Shown: positions 25,777-35,457 of the stretch, one piece after another | How positions within the stretch are numbered: the stretch's first letter is position 1 | How the letters are laid out: every line of letters starts with the position of its first letter | NCBI GenBank assembly: GCA_017399945.1 | Contig: JAFQAQ010000019.1 | Coordinates: 1 to 64,000, forward strand | DNA from: Clostridia bacterium | Lineage (GTDB): Bacteria > Bacillota > Clostridia > Christensenellales > Borkfalkiaceae | Direction of reading: 5' to 3' | Length of the DNA stretch: 64,000 nucleotides | The notes under the pieces: generated by a model | What the model was told of the DNA's origin: nothing | The model's database searches: none | The model's input: only the letters and a program-made list of their open reading frames with translations | Position numbers and translations under genes: made by a program

Positions 25777-26622
25777 ATGTGTATTTTTAGCTTAATACAA
25801 GACTTGTATAACAACCTTAACTGCCAAAAACAAGTTGTAGGCAAAAGTTTTTTAGGCAAACCTATATATTGTTTTACTATAAAAAAGAGTGAATATCCCG
25901 TGTTGATATTTACCTATTCAATACATGCAAGAGAATATATTACAAGTTATCTTGCCATAGAACAAATAAAAAGTTTTTATAAAAAGGGTAAAATGGGCAC
26001 GGTGCATTTTATTCCAATGGTAAATCCAGACGGAGTGGAAATTGCGTTGACTAAAAACCCTTTATATAAAGCCAATGCTCGTGGTGTGGATTTAAACGTT
26101 AATTTTGACGCAAATTGGGGTACGGGAAAACAAAACGTCTTTGTTAAAGGGGAGCAAAACTACGTTGGAACTCATCCTTTCAGTGAGCCGGAAAGTCTTG
26201 CGTTAAGAGATTTTACCCTAAAAATAAACCCCGATATGACGGTTAGTTATCACAGCAAAGGCGAAGAGATATACTGGGAGTTTTTTCAAGATAAAAAACG
26301 ATTAAAAAGAGATTGCGTTTTTGCAAAAGTCATAAGCGACTGCACGGGTTACCCAATGGTAAGGATAAAAGACTCGGCAGGTGGATATAAAGATTGGTGC
26401 GTGCAAAAACTAAAAATCCCAGCCGTAACCATAGAAGTTGGAAGCGACCTTTTATCTCATCCGTTAGACCAAAGGCATTTGCCCGAAATACTTGCAAAAA
26501 ACCAAAGGGTAGTTTTTGCCCTTACGGAGAAATTTAATGAACTTTTATATGAAAAAAGCGCTTGCGCAAGCAAAAATAGCCTTAAAAAAGGACGAAGTGC
26601 CAATCGGCGCGATAATAGTTAA
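25777..26622 (+). CDS. M14-family zinc carboxypeptidase
   Basis: The 281-residue protein matches the M14 catalytic pattern: H50-A-R-E53 (zinc), N-P-D-G, a substrate-binding Arg region (ANARGVDLNVNF), H159 (third zinc ligand), and catalytic E220 (TIEVG). M14C enzymes cleave gamma-D-glutamyl-diaminopimelate bonds in peptidoglycan peptides, the likeliest role here. No signal peptide is visible, so a cytoplasmic, peptide-recycling role fits. The last 86 bases overlap tadA; the final 25 or so residues are low-complexity Lys/Arg/Ser and may be an extended or frame-shifted end. The ribosome site is poor. Confidence 0.85.
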   Translation: MCIFSLIQDLYNNLNCQKQVVGKSFLGKPIYCFTIKKSEYPVLIFTYSIHAREYITSYLAIEQIKSFYKKGKMGTVHFIPMVNPDGVEIALTKNPLYKANARGVDLNVNFDANWGTGKQNVFVKGEQNYVGTHPFSEPESLALRDFTLKINPDMTVSYHSKGEEIYWEFFQDKKRLKRDCVFAKVISDCTGYPMVRIKDSAGGYKDWCVQKLKIPAVTIEVGSDLLSHPLDQRHLPEILAKNQRVVFALTEKFNELLYEKSACASKNSLKKGRSANRRDNS

Positions 26623-26992
26623 AGACCAAAAGATAATTGCGCGCGCGCATAACTTAATGGAAACCACCCAAAAAGCAACTGCGCACGCAGAAATATTAGC
26701 CATAGAAAAAGCGTGCAAAAAACTAGGCAGTTGGCGACTTGACGGAACGGAAATGTACGTAACGATAGAGCCTTGCGCAATGTGCGCGGGCGCAATAGCA
26801 AACGCGCGTATATCAAAGGTATATTTCGGTGCGTACGAACGTAAAAGCGGTTGCGCGCAAAGTTTGTATCCCGTTCTTACCCAAAACGGACTCAATCACA
26901 AAACCGAATTTTTGGGTGGCATAGACGAAGAGGCGTGTGCAAGTATAATAAAAAATTATTTTAAAGCAAAGAGAAAAAGCAAAAACTCTTGA
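26537..26992 (+). CDS. tadA: tRNA adenosine(34) deaminase TadA
   Basis: Converts A34 to inosine in tRNA-Arg(ACG). The 151-residue protein has H50-A-E52 (zinc and catalytic Glu), and P-C80-A-M-C83. The ATG at 26537 has GGAG upstream; the longer reading frame starts inside the preceding peptidase. It overlaps that gene by 86 bases. Its stop codon overlaps the -35 box of the prs promoter. Confidence 0.94.
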   Translation: MNFYMKKALAQAKIALKKDEVPIGAIIVKDQKIIARAHNLMETTQKATAHAEILAIEKACKKLGSWRLDGTEMYVTIEPCAMCAGAIANARISKVYFGAYERKSGCAQSLYPVLTQNGLNHKTEFLGGIDEEACASIIKNYFKAKRKSKNS

Positions 26993-27017
26993 CTAATTGG
27001 TTAAGTAGTAATACAAT
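26989..27017 (+). promoter_or_regulatory. promoter of prs
   Basis: TTGACT (26989-26994, overlapping the tadA stop), 17-base spacer, TACAAT (27012-27017). Confidence 0.75.
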
Positions 27018-27064
27018 AGAATTGTACATAATGTACATAAAGTTACATTAGGAGAAAAAATAAA

Positions 27065-28018
27065 ATGATTACACACGGCAACACTATCGAGATTTTATCG
27101 GGCAACTCAAACAGACCTTTGGCTGAGGCGGTTGCTGCACAACTCAAAATTCCCGTATCTAGCGCGGAAGTAAGCAAGTTTTCGGACGGAGAAATAAGCA
27201 TAACCCTACCCGAATCGGTAAGAGGTAAAGACCTATTTATCTTCCAATCTACTTCTAGCCCTGTAAACGACAATTTTATGGAACTTTTGATTATGATTGA
27301 CGCTTGTAAGCGTGCGTCCGCAGGTCGTATCACGGCAGTAATGCCATATTTCGGATACGCTCGTCAAGACAGAAAGGCACGTCCAAGAGATCCGATTACG
27401 GCAAAACTTTGCGCAGATATTTTAACTGCCGCAGGTGCAGACAGAGTAATGACGATGGACTTACACGCAGCGCAAATTCAAGGATTTTTCGATATTCCCG
27501 TTGATCACTTATACGGCGCACCGTTACTTGCAAAACACTTCAAGAAAATGATGAACGAAGAATGGGTAGTAGTTTCCCCAGACGTAGGAAGCGTTGGTAG
27601 AGCAAGAAACTTTGCTTCTAGGGTAGACGCATCGCTCGCAATCGTTGATAAGCGTCGTCCTAAGGCAAACGCAATCGAAGTTATGAACGTTATCGGCGAC
27701 GTTAAAGGCAAAACCTGTTTAATGGTAGACGATATGATAGATACCGCAGGTACTATCTGTCAAGGTGCCGAAGCACTTATCAAAAACGGCGCGAAAGAAG
27801 TTTACGCTTGCTGTACTCACGGCGTGTTCAGTGGGCCTGCGATGGAAAGAATTACCAATTCACCCATCAAGAACTTAATCGTACTAGATACCATCAATAT
27901 GCCGGAAGCAGTAAGAAAGAATCCCAAGATTAAAATCGTATCTTCTGCAAAGGCGATTGCAAAAGCGATTACGGCAGTATATCAAGACTCCTCGCTTTCA
28001 GCAATTTACGAAGACTAA
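27065..28018 (+). CDS. prs: ribose-phosphate pyrophosphokinase
   Basis: Makes PRPP from ribose-5-phosphate and ATP for nucleotide, His and Trp synthesis. The 317-residue protein (family about 315) has the ATP flexible loop YARQDRKARPRDPITAK, the MDLHAAQIQGFFDIPVDHLYG segment, and the PRPP-binding loop VDDMIDTAGT. AGGAG precedes the start. Single gene between its own promoter and terminator. Confidence 0.98.
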   Translation: MITHGNTIEILSGNSNRPLAEAVAAQLKIPVSSAEVSKFSDGEISITLPESVRGKDLFIFQSTSSPVNDNFMELLIMIDACKRASAGRITAVMPYFGYARQDRKARPRDPITAKLCADILTAAGADRVMTMDLHAAQIQGFFDIPVDHLYGAPLLAKHFKKMMNEEWVVVSPDVGSVGRARNFASRVDASLAIVDKRRPKANAIEVMNVIGDVKGKTCLMVDDMIDTAGTICQGAEALIKNGAKEVYACCTHGVFSGPAMERITNSPIKNLIVLDTINMPEAVRKNPKIKIVSSAKAIAKAITAVYQDSSLSAIYED

Positions 28019-28028
28019 TAAAAAACCA

Positions 28029-28053
28029 AAAGCCGTTATCAAACGGCTTTTTT
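28029..28053 (+). terminator. terminator of prs
   Basis: AAAGCCGTT-ATCA-AACGGCTTT followed by TTTTA. The pth ribosome site follows at once. Confidence 0.85.
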
Positions 28054-28065
28054 ATTGGAGAAAAT

Positions 28066-28641
28066 ATGAAGCTTATAGTGGGCTTAGGCAATCCCGACAA
28101 AGAATATCTTAATACCTTCCATAACTTAGGGTTTATGGCAGTAGAAGAATGCGCTAGATTACTAGACGCAACTTTTACCAAAATAAAATGTCGCGCCCAA
28201 CTTGCCGAAACAAGGATAAACGGACAAAAAGTTATACTAGCAAAACCCCAAACGTATATGAACCTAAGCGGAGAAAGCGTTAGGGAATTAGTAACTTTTT
28301 TCAAAATAGATATATCAGACCTAGTCGTATTATACGATGATTACGATTTAGAAAAAGGTGCGCTACGTTTAAGGGAAAACGGCTCTGCTGGAACGCACAA
28401 CGGCATGCGCAATATCGTAAAAGAACTAGGCACGGAAAACTTTAAGAGAATAAGGATAGGTTTTAAGCCGGATACGGAAAGTAAAATTCCTTTACTTAAC
28501 CTAGTTTTAAGTGGAATTTCAGAACAAGACAAACCGGTTTTTGAAAAAGCAATCACGCGTGCCGCAAACTCAGCAAAGGAGTTTGCCGAAGGTAAAACCT
28601 TTCAAAGCATAATGCAAAAATATAACGGAAAATCAAACTAA
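28066..28641 (+). CDS. pth: peptidyl-tRNA hydrolase
   Basis: Releases peptides from peptidyl-tRNA that drops off the ribosome. The 191-residue protein has GLGNPDKEYLNTFHNLGF (N10 and H20 region: substrate Asn and catalytic His), KPQTYMNLSGESV, VLYDDYDL (catalytic Asp) and GSAGTHNGMRNI. mfd follows 22 bases later, the conserved pth-mfd order of Firmicutes. Confidence 0.97.
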   Translation: MKLIVGLGNPDKEYLNTFHNLGFMAVEECARLLDATFTKIKCRAQLAETRINGQKVILAKPQTYMNLSGESVRELVTFFKIDISDLVVLYDDYDLEKGALRLRENGSAGTHNGMRNIVKELGTENFKRIRIGFKPDTESKIPLLNLVLSGISEQDKPVFEKAITRAANSAKEFAEGKTFQSIMQKYNGKSN

Positions 28642-28663
28642 AATCTTTTCGTTATAAAGATAT

Positions 28664-31600
28664 ATGCCGAATACAGACTTAAAATTTAATCAAAAAAACA
28701 ATTCGGTAACCGAACTGTTAGAAGCCATCCGCCAAGGTATACCTTCGGCGGTGTTTGGCGTTCCGGAAAGCTTTAAAAATTACCTAGTTTCTCAAATAGA
28801 AAACCAAGTTTTGTACCTTGTAAAAGACTCCTTAACTGCGATGCAAGCAGTAAAAATTATAAACGAGTTTAGTAATAAAAGGGCAGTTTATCTTCCCCCA
28901 AAGGACGAAACGCTAGTAAACGTAAAAGCCTTTTCTAAGAACGGGGTTTATCAAAGATTGCAAGCTATTTATCAAATTCCCACCGCGCAAGTGGTGGTCG
29001 TTACCCCACAAAGTCTATTGCAACCCATCTCCAAAAAAGTAAACTTATTAAAAATAGAAAAAGATGGCGATTACGATTTAACTAATATAGTAAAAACTCT
29101 CGTAGACTACGGTTATCAAAGGAGAGAGCAGTGCGCCTATAAAGGAACTTTTAGTTTGCGTGGCGACGTGCTAGACGTTTTTCCCATAAACCAAAAAAAC
29201 GCGTTTAGAATAGACTTTTTCGGAGATACCGCCCAAAGTATAAGAGAGTTTGATGCCGAAACCACCAAGACCATTGAGTTTATTAACTCAGTGGAAATTT
29301 TGCAAGCAGTTGAATGCGTTCTTAACGGCCAAGATATTGAGAGCATTTTACAAGTTATCGACCTTCAAGTAAACAACGCAAAAGGGGATAATAAACTAAA
29401 ACTATCCCTAATAAAAGAGGATATAAACCTTGCCGTTGAAAATAAAGATTACGACGCGTTATCTTTGTATTTATCTTTAACCGAGTCGGTTTGCCCAATA
29501 TATGAGCTATTTACCAAGCAAACCGTTGTGATTATAAACGAAGGTAAAAGGGTATACGAAACCTGCCAACTAGTCGAACGTGAATTCGTTGAAAGACTTA
29601 AATCGTTAAGTGAAGTCGGCGAAGCCTTTTCATGTCTTTCGGGCAACTGTTTAAGTTTAGACCAAGTTGTAGAAGATTTGCATGCTTTTATGCAAGTTGG
29701 CGTGCAAACCTTGTCGTCGTCAAACCCATTTTTTAATCCATTAAAAATAATAAACCCGTCGGTAAGCGGGGTGGCTAACTATCAACTAGCATTTTCAGAA
29801 CTTTTCACCGATACGGACAACTGGCTAAAAAGTGGATATTCGGTGCTAATTCACACGGCCGATAGTAGAAGGTCGGATAGGCTTTGTATGGATTTTTCCA
29901 CCAAAGGCATAGCTTCTTCAATCGATAAAACGGGGGAATTTACGGGCGTAAATATTATTTCTCGTTCATTATCGGACGGGTTTGTCTTTCACGAACAAAA
30001 AACCGTGGTAATCGGCAGTGGAAACCTTTACGCAAAACTAACTAAAACAAAACCCAACGCAAAACGCACGCAAACCTTTTTTAGTGCGCCCGAAGTTGGC
30101 GATTATTGCGTTCACGAAACGCACGGTCTCGGCAAAGTTTTAGGCAACAGAAAAATATCCACCACCGAAGGTACTAAGGACTACGTTTGCGTGGAATATT
30201 CTGGTGGAGATTTGCTTTATATTCCCGTAGAGCAAATGGATATACTAACGAGATATCTCGGTAGCGAAAAACATCCAAAACTATCAAGAATTGGTGGAAA
30301 GGACTTCGAAAGGGTAAAAAAGGCAGTAAAAGAATCTATCAAAAAGATGTCTTTCGACCTTAAACGCTTGTATTTAGAACGTGAGGAGCAAAAAGGTTTT
30401 GCCTTTATAAACGAGCCCGAACTACAATCGGTGTTCGACGGTGCTTTTCCATACGAACTTACCCCCGACCAACAGACGGCAGACCAAGAAATACTCGACG
30501 ATATGACGTCCAAACGGGTAATGGACCGTCTTGTTTGCGGTGACGTTGGGTTTGGTAAAACCGAAGTGGCTTTCCGTGCCGTGTTCCGCGCCATAGCAAA
30601 CGGAAAACAAGTGGCTTTCGTCGCTCCGACGACCATACTTACCGAACAGCATTTTAATACGGCAAAAGAACGTTTTAAGGACTTTGGCGTAAAGATAGCC
30701 TGTCTAAACCGATTCAAAACTCCCAAGCAACAAAGGGAAATCGTTCAAGGATTAAAAGATGGGACGATAGATTTAGTTATCGGTACGCACAGATTGTTTA
30801 GCAAGGATATACAATTTAAGGATTTAGGTCTTTTAGTACTAGACGAAGAACAGCGTTTCGGGGTAGAACATAAAGAAAAAATAAAACTATTAAAAAAGAA
30901 CGTCGACGCGCTTACATTAACTGCAACGCCTATTCCGAGAACTTTGCATATGTCCTTATCGGGTATTCGTTCGATAAGCACTATAAATACCCCGCCTAAA
31001 AAACGTTTACCCGTCCAAACGTACGTAACCGAAGAAACGGATATGCTTATAAAGGACGCGATAACAAGGGAAGTAAACCGTGGTGGTCAAGCCTTTATTT
31101 TGTATAATAGAGTAGAAAGTATTTATACCTTTGCAGACAAGATTTCCACCCTTATGCCAAACCTTAAAATAACCGTTTGTCACGGGCAGATGGAAGAACG
31201 TGTTTTAGAAAGGAATATCCTAGGTTTTTATCGTGGTGAAAGCGACGTTTTGATATCGACTACTATAATAGAAAACGGTATAGATTTACCCAAGGCTAAC
31301 ACCTTGGTAGTAATAGACGCCGATAGGCTTGGGTTATCAACCCTTTATCAAATAAAGGGAAGGGTAGGAAGAAGCGATAGACTAGCATACGCTTACTTTA
31401 CTTATAAACGTGATAAAGTGCTTACGGGCCCAGCCTTTGAACGTCTTAACGCAATTATAGAATTTGCCGAAATGGGCAGTGGCATAAAGATTGCCGTTCG
31501 TGACCTCGAAATAAGGGGCGCAGGTAACATTTTAGGGGCAGAACAACACGGCCATATGGACAAAATCGGCTACGAATTGTATTCAAAACTACTTAAAGAA

Positions 31601-32065
31601 GAACTTTCCGGCGAACAAGACGTTATGCCCGAACTAGATATTCGTATAACCGCGTTTATTCCGGACGATTATATTGAAAACTCCACCGTGCGTATGGACG
31701 TTTATAAAGAGATTGCCGAGATGACCGACCTTGATAGTAAAGAAAGAATTATAAACTCTCTCGAAGACACCTTTGGCAAGATTCCCGAGGAAACGCTTAA
31801 TTTAATATCCATCGCCATGGCAAAACGCATGGCGTCTAAACTAAAAGTAAAAGAAATAACCGTAAAGAGCACTGAAACGTCGTTAACTTTTTCGGATTTT
31901 ATGTCTATGAACAATCCTAAGTTATTAACGGCAATAGATTGTTTTGGCAGTAGGGTAAAACTAGAAATGTCTCAAATGCCGAAGATAGTTTTTAGATCAA
32001 CCTATGCAGATAACGCCGAGATGATGGGCGTGATAACCGAATTTTTAACGATTGCCGTTAAATAA
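28664..32065 (+). CDS. mfd: transcription-repair coupling factor Mfd
   Basis: An ATP-driven translocase that removes stalled RNA polymerase and recruits UvrA. Order in 1133 residues: UvrB-like N-terminal domains (to about 350), the RNA polymerase-interaction domain near residues 465-540 (GDYCVHETHGLGKVLGN), the RecG-like motor with Walker A GDVGFGKTE (about 626-634) and DEEQ (about 726), the conserved GRVGRSDR motif VI, and a TRCF C-terminal domain at about 990-1090. The length is normal. It follows pth and precedes a PrsA/SurA-like lipoprotein, a common Firmicute arrangement. Confidence 0.98.
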   Translation: MPNTDLKFNQKNNSVTELLEAIRQGIPSAVFGVPESFKNYLVSQIENQVLYLVKDSLTAMQAVKIINEFSNKRAVYLPPKDETLVNVKAFSKNGVYQRLQAIYQIPTAQVVVVTPQSLLQPISKKVNLLKIEKDGDYDLTNIVKTLVDYGYQRREQCAYKGTFSLRGDVLDVFPINQKNAFRIDFFGDTAQSIREFDAETTKTIEFINSVEILQAVECVLNGQDIESILQVIDLQVNNAKGDNKLKLSLIKEDINLAVENKDYDALSLYLSLTESVCPIYELFTKQTVVIINEGKRVYETCQLVEREFVERLKSLSEVGEAFSCLSGNCLSLDQVVEDLHAFMQVGVQTLSSSNPFFNPLKIINPSVSGVANYQLAFSELFTDTDNWLKSGYSVLIHTADSRRSDRLCMDFSTKGIASSIDKTGEFTGVNIISRSLSDGFVFHEQKTVVIGSGNLYAKLTKTKPNAKRTQTFFSAPEVGDYCVHETHGLGKVLGNRKISTTEGTKDYVCVEYSGGDLLYIPVEQMDILTRYLGSEKHPKLSRIGGKDFERVKKAVKESIKKMSFDLKRLYLEREEQKGFAFINEPELQSVFDGAFPYELTPDQQTADQEILDDMTSKRVMDRLVCGDVGFGKTEVAFRAVFRAIANGKQVAFVAPTTILTEQHFNTAKERFKDFGVKIACLNRFKTPKQQREIVQGLKDGTIDLVIGTHRLFSKDIQFKDLGLLVLDEEQRFGVEHKEKIKLLKKNVDALTLTATPIPRTLHMSLSGIRSISTINTPPKKRLPVQTYVTEETDMLIKDAITREVNRGGQAFILYNRVESIYTFADKISTLMPNLKITVCHGQMEERVLERNILGFYRGESDVLISTTIIENGIDLPKANTLVVIDADRLGLSTLYQIKGRVGRSDRLAYAYFTYKRDKVLTGPAFERLNAIIEFAEMGSGIKIAVRDLEIRGAGNILGAEQHGHMDKIGYELYSKLLKEELSGEQDVMPELDIRITAFIPDDYIENSTVRMDVYKEIAEMTDLDSKERIINSLEDTFGKIPEETLNLISIAMAKRMASKLKVKEITVKSTETSLTFSDFMSMNNPKLLTAIDCFGSRVKLEMSQMPKIVFRSTYADNAEMMGVITEFLTIAVK

Positions 32066-32123
32066 ACCCCCTTTCTTTTGCTTTCTATTAGTAAAAAATA
32101 CCAAAAAACGATTGCAATTTTCG

Positions 32124-32156
32124 ATAAAGTAGTATATACTTTATTAGTATTATAAT
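32124..32156 (+). promoter_or_regulatory. possible promoter/operator of the PrsA/SurA-like gene
   Basis: TATAAT at 32151-32156 with no good -35. Just upstream is the inverted repeat ATAAAGTA-GTATA-TACTTTAT (32124-32144), which may be an activator or repressor site. Confidence 0.4.
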
Positions 32157-32181
32157 ATCGAATAATTGTGGGAGAATATAT

Positions 32182-34086
32182 ATGAAGAAAAAACTGATTG
32201 CACTCGTATCGCTAATTATGTCGCTTATGATTGGTCTTTGCGGACTCGGCGGGTGTAAACTAATCACTAGGGACACCGATAAGGATATGCAACAGGTAGT
32301 TGCAACAATTAGTATAGACAAGGGCGTAAAAGACTCCGTTTATAAACAAGACCTTATCGTAGACTATCTCAATTACGGATATTACTACGTTCAATACAAC
32401 GGCTACACTCAGGCGCGTACCTTTGAACTTATTTTACAAAACCAAATCAACACTAGAATTTTAGTTCAAAACGCAATTAAACAACTAGAAGAGGACGCTG
32501 ACTATCAAAAGGACTCCCAATACGCAAAATGGGACGCAAGAAGATATTTAGATTCCGACCAAATGATAGAAGCAACCTATAACACCTACAAAATCTTCAA
32601 CGATTTACTCGATCAATTTGAAGAAACCGACGTGGAAGACAAACTTAGCGACGCTTACGATCAACAAGTAAGAACCGTTCCCACAGACGCAACGAAGGCA
32701 GAAGAAGAACTTGACTCTACCAAGATGCAAGAGTATATCGATAAGGGTTTTGACCTTTCTAGCACTGCAAAACGTAGGGAAGCTTTTAACAGACTTATCA
32801 ACTTCTTAAAAGTAAACAATCTTCTTGGCGAAAGTTATAAAAACAACGATCTCACCACTACCGAATACTACAAAAAGAATATCAAACTCGAAAGAGAAAA
32901 TATCGTAGTAGAAACCTATCGTGATTTACAAACCTTAAAACTACGCAAACAATACACCTTTGCGGATTTAGAAAATGCGTTTAAGGCAGAATTAGAAAAC
33001 CAAAAAGGATGGAGTAACACCGAATTTGTGGAAGCTTTAAGCAACGCTTCGGTAAAAGAACCCGTTCTTTACGGTGTTAACGGCACCTACGGATACGTTT
33101 ATAACCTACTTTTAGGTGTGGACGAAATTCAAACAGAAAGAATTAAAGCTATCGACGAAACTCTTTCTAACGCAGAACGCGAACAAGCAAGAAACGATAT
33201 TCTTAAAACCACTAGGGTAAAGGATTTAAGAGATTCTTGGATAATTTCCGGATACGATTTTGACGGAAAGAACTTTACCGGCGACTACACTTTTGCAAAA
33301 CTTGCTAAAAACAGCCTTGAATTTAAGGGGGACGTAACCTTACTCAATCCTTCCGAAGACGATGCAACCAAACCCGTAGAAGGTGAAGACGCACAATATA
33401 ACGCACTTTCAACCATCTATGGTTTAGACGATTTTATCGCTTGCATGAACGCTTATATGACGGGTGGCGAATTTGATAAAACCCAACCACAAAACGTAAC
33501 CGACAACAAGGGTGATTACTCTGGTAACTCCGTATATTCGGCAGGTACCTATAACGGCAACGTTGAAGAATACACTGCAAAAATCAACGAATTGTTGTTT
33601 GCATTCTCAACCGACTCCGGTTCACTCAACACCTATAAAGGCTACGTAATTAAACCCGAAGTAGACGGCGCAAATTCCGAAGAATACGTTGAAACCTTTG
33701 CTACTGCTGGTAGAGAACTTATTGCTAAGGGTGGCAACAGTTACGTTATCGTTGCATCAGACTACGGCTATCACGTAATGTTCTTCTCTGAAAAGTTTAC
33801 TGCTGAAAAAACGGTTGCCGATAACCTTATCGACTACATGAACGCAGAGTTCGATCTTCCTGAAGGAATTACTACTTGGCAAAATTATTTTGACAATATG
33901 GTTAAAGACTTTGGCGAATGGGAAGATACCAATAACTATATGTATTTATTACTAGACGCAATTTCTTCTAGCAAGATTACTAACCAAATCAATAGATTAG
34001 AAAGAGACGTAGTAAACGAATATTTATACGAAAAAGATAACGCAGTAGTTATTTTTGAAAAAGCTTATAGCGATTTACTTAAATAA
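32182..34086 (+). CDS. PrsA/SurA-like foldase-type lipoprotein
   Basis: The 634-residue protein has a lipoprotein signal (LGGC, C25 lipidated) and a long helical N-terminal part of SurA type (residues about 45-260, including VYKQDLIVDYLNYG and a Gln/Asn-rich RILVQNAIKQLEE). Near residues 525-545 YVIVASDYGYHVMFFSEKF resembles the closing strand of a parvulin domain. The family acts outside the membrane as a chaperone or peptidyl-prolyl isomerase. The isomerase domain is hard to see complete, so it may be a pure chaperone. Its place after mfd supports the assignment. Confidence 0.65.
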   Translation: MKKKLIALVSLIMSLMIGLCGLGGCKLITRDTDKDMQQVVATISIDKGVKDSVYKQDLIVDYLNYGYYYVQYNGYTQARTFELILQNQINTRILVQNAIKQLEEDADYQKDSQYAKWDARRYLDSDQMIEATYNTYKIFNDLLDQFEETDVEDKLSDAYDQQVRTVPTDATKAEEELDSTKMQEYIDKGFDLSSTAKRREAFNRLINFLKVNNLLGESYKNNDLTTTEYYKKNIKLERENIVVETYRDLQTLKLRKQYTFADLENAFKAELENQKGWSNTEFVEALSNASVKEPVLYGVNGTYGYVYNLLLGVDEIQTERIKAIDETLSNAEREQARNDILKTTRVKDLRDSWIISGYDFDGKNFTGDYTFAKLAKNSLEFKGDVTLLNPSEDDATKPVEGEDAQYNALSTIYGLDDFIACMNAYMTGGEFDKTQPQNVTDNKGDYSGNSVYSAGTYNGNVEEYTAKINELLFAFSTDSGSLNTYKGYVIKPEVDGANSEEYVETFATAGRELIAKGGNSYVIVASDYGYHVMFFSEKFTAEKTVADNLIDYMNAEFDLPEGITTWQNYFDNMVKDFGEWEDTNNYMYLLLDAISSSKITNQINRLERDVVNEYLYEKDNAVVIFEKAYSDLLK

Positions 34087-34106
34087 TTTTTAAGGCAAAG
34101 CAAAAA

Positions 34107-34137
34107 AGGGCAAAACGTTTTGTTTTGCCCTTATTTT
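34107..34137 (+). terminator. intrinsic terminator
   Basis: AAGGGCAAAAC-GTTTT-GTTTTGCCCTT followed by ATTTTATG. Confidence 0.85.
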
Positions 34138-34144
34138 ATGAGAT

Positions 34145-34735
34145 ATGATAATTTGTTTAGATACCGAGACCACCGGTTTATATCCGGGGGAAATATGCCA
34201 ACTTTCATACGTTTGTATAAATAAAGGGGTTGTCACGGCAAAAAACTTCTTTTTTGCAGTTGACCACGTCGAATACGGCGCGTATTTAGTTCACGGATTT
34301 TCCGTTGAAAAACTACTTGAACTATCAAAAGGCAAAACCTTTGCTCAACAAATATCCGAAATACAAAATGATTTTGACAAGGCAAGTTTTTTAGTTGCGC
34401 ATAACGTAAACTTTGACTTTTCTTTTTTAAGCAAAGAGTTTGAAAGATGCGGTAGAATTTTTTATTGTAAAGACAGTTTTTGTACGATGAAAAAATCCCT
34501 TCCGATATGCAAAATACCAAGGGCAAATCATAGGGGATATAAATACCCAAAACTATCCGAACTATGCGCGTTTTTAGGCATAACGGACACTCAAATACAA
34601 CTAGCAACACGCACTCTTTTTGGTAAAGAAGTTGGCTATCACGACGCAAGGTTTGATGCTACCGCCGTGTATTTAGCAGTAGAAAAAGGGATAAACCAAC
34701 TACCAGAATACGCCTTATTAAAGGAGCATTTATGA
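34145..34735 (+). CDS. 3'-5' exonuclease, DnaQ/epsilon family
   Basis: A 196-residue DEDDh exonuclease: D6-x-E8 (DTETTG), HNVNFDFSFL (ExoII Asp), and HDARFDATA (ExoIII His/Asp). The length suits a stand-alone epsilon-like nuclease used in DNA repair or RNA trimming rather than the full PolC. The start is 8 bases after a terminator and has only a weak ribosome site. The stop overlaps the next start (ATGA), so a three-gene operon with the PHP and AEC genes is likely. Confidence 0.85.
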   Translation: MIICLDTETTGLYPGEICQLSYVCINKGVVTAKNFFFAVDHVEYGAYLVHGFSVEKLLELSKGKTFAQQISEIQNDFDKASFLVAHNVNFDFSFLSKEFERCGRIFYCKDSFCTMKKSLPICKIPRANHRGYKYPKLSELCAFLGITDTQIQLATRTLFGKEVGYHDARFDATAVYLAVEKGINQLPEYALLKEHL

Positions 34736-35457
34736 AACTAGAAACTCATTGTCACTCGTCGGTCGCGAGCGTTTGTGCAGACGTAACCGACGAGCAAATA
34801 ATAAATACGTATAAATCGCTTGGCTACGACGCAATTATTCTTACTAACCATATAAATTGGTATTGGAAGGAAGGCTATCCAAGGACAAGTTATAAGGACA
34901 AGGTCGATTATTTTATAAATAGATACAACCAACTCAAAACCCTTGCAAACCAAAAAGGACTAAAAGTATTTTTGGGTGCAGAGGTTGTAACTATAACGCA
35001 AAGTGGCGTTCATCAAGAATTTTTGATAGTCGGTTTTGACAAAGAATTTTTATATTCCAACGATTTAGTTTATACTTGCACTCAAACTAAACTGTTTGAA
35101 ATAGCAAACCAAAACGGTCTTTTTATGTGGCAATCACACCCTTATCGCGTGGGCGAAGAACGTGGCGATCCAAAATATATGCACGGAGCAGAAGCGTTTA
35201 ATTGCCATTTTCATCACGATAACAATAACCCACAAGCAACAGAGTTTTGCAATGAAAATTCACTTATAAAAATGTCCGGCTCTGATTACCATCACGGTGA
35301 CCAACCCGTGTTTGCGGGAATATATATCCCAGACGATATTCAAACCGAAAAACAACTAGCAAACTTTTTATTAGCCAACCAACCCAGACTTATAGTAGAC
35401 CAAGAAAGATGCATTATAGAAAGGGAAAAGTATATTAAAAGCGAGAAAAACTTATGA
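34732..35457 (+). CDS. PHP-domain phosphoesterase
   Basis: The 241-residue protein has H6-C-H8 at the N-terminus, TNH near residue 38, an E at about 84 (GAEVV), and SGSDYHHG near the C-terminus, the ordered metal ligands of PHP enzymes. Possible substrates include histidinol phosphate, nucleotides or cyclic phosphates; none can be chosen. It overlaps the exonuclease by four bases and the following transporter by four. A second, larger PHP protein lies at 48893-49939. Confidence 0.8.
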   Translation: MKLETHCHSSVASVCADVTDEQIINTYKSLGYDAIILTNHINWYWKEGYPRTSYKDKVDYFINRYNQLKTLANQKGLKVFLGAEVVTITQSGVHQEFLIVGFDKEFLYSNDLVYTCTQTKLFEIANQNGLFMWQSHPYRVGEERGDPKYMHGAEAFNCHFHHDNNNPQATEFCNENSLIKMSGSDYHHGDQPVFAGIYIPDDIQTEKQLANFLLANQPRLIVDQERCIIEREKYIKSEKNL

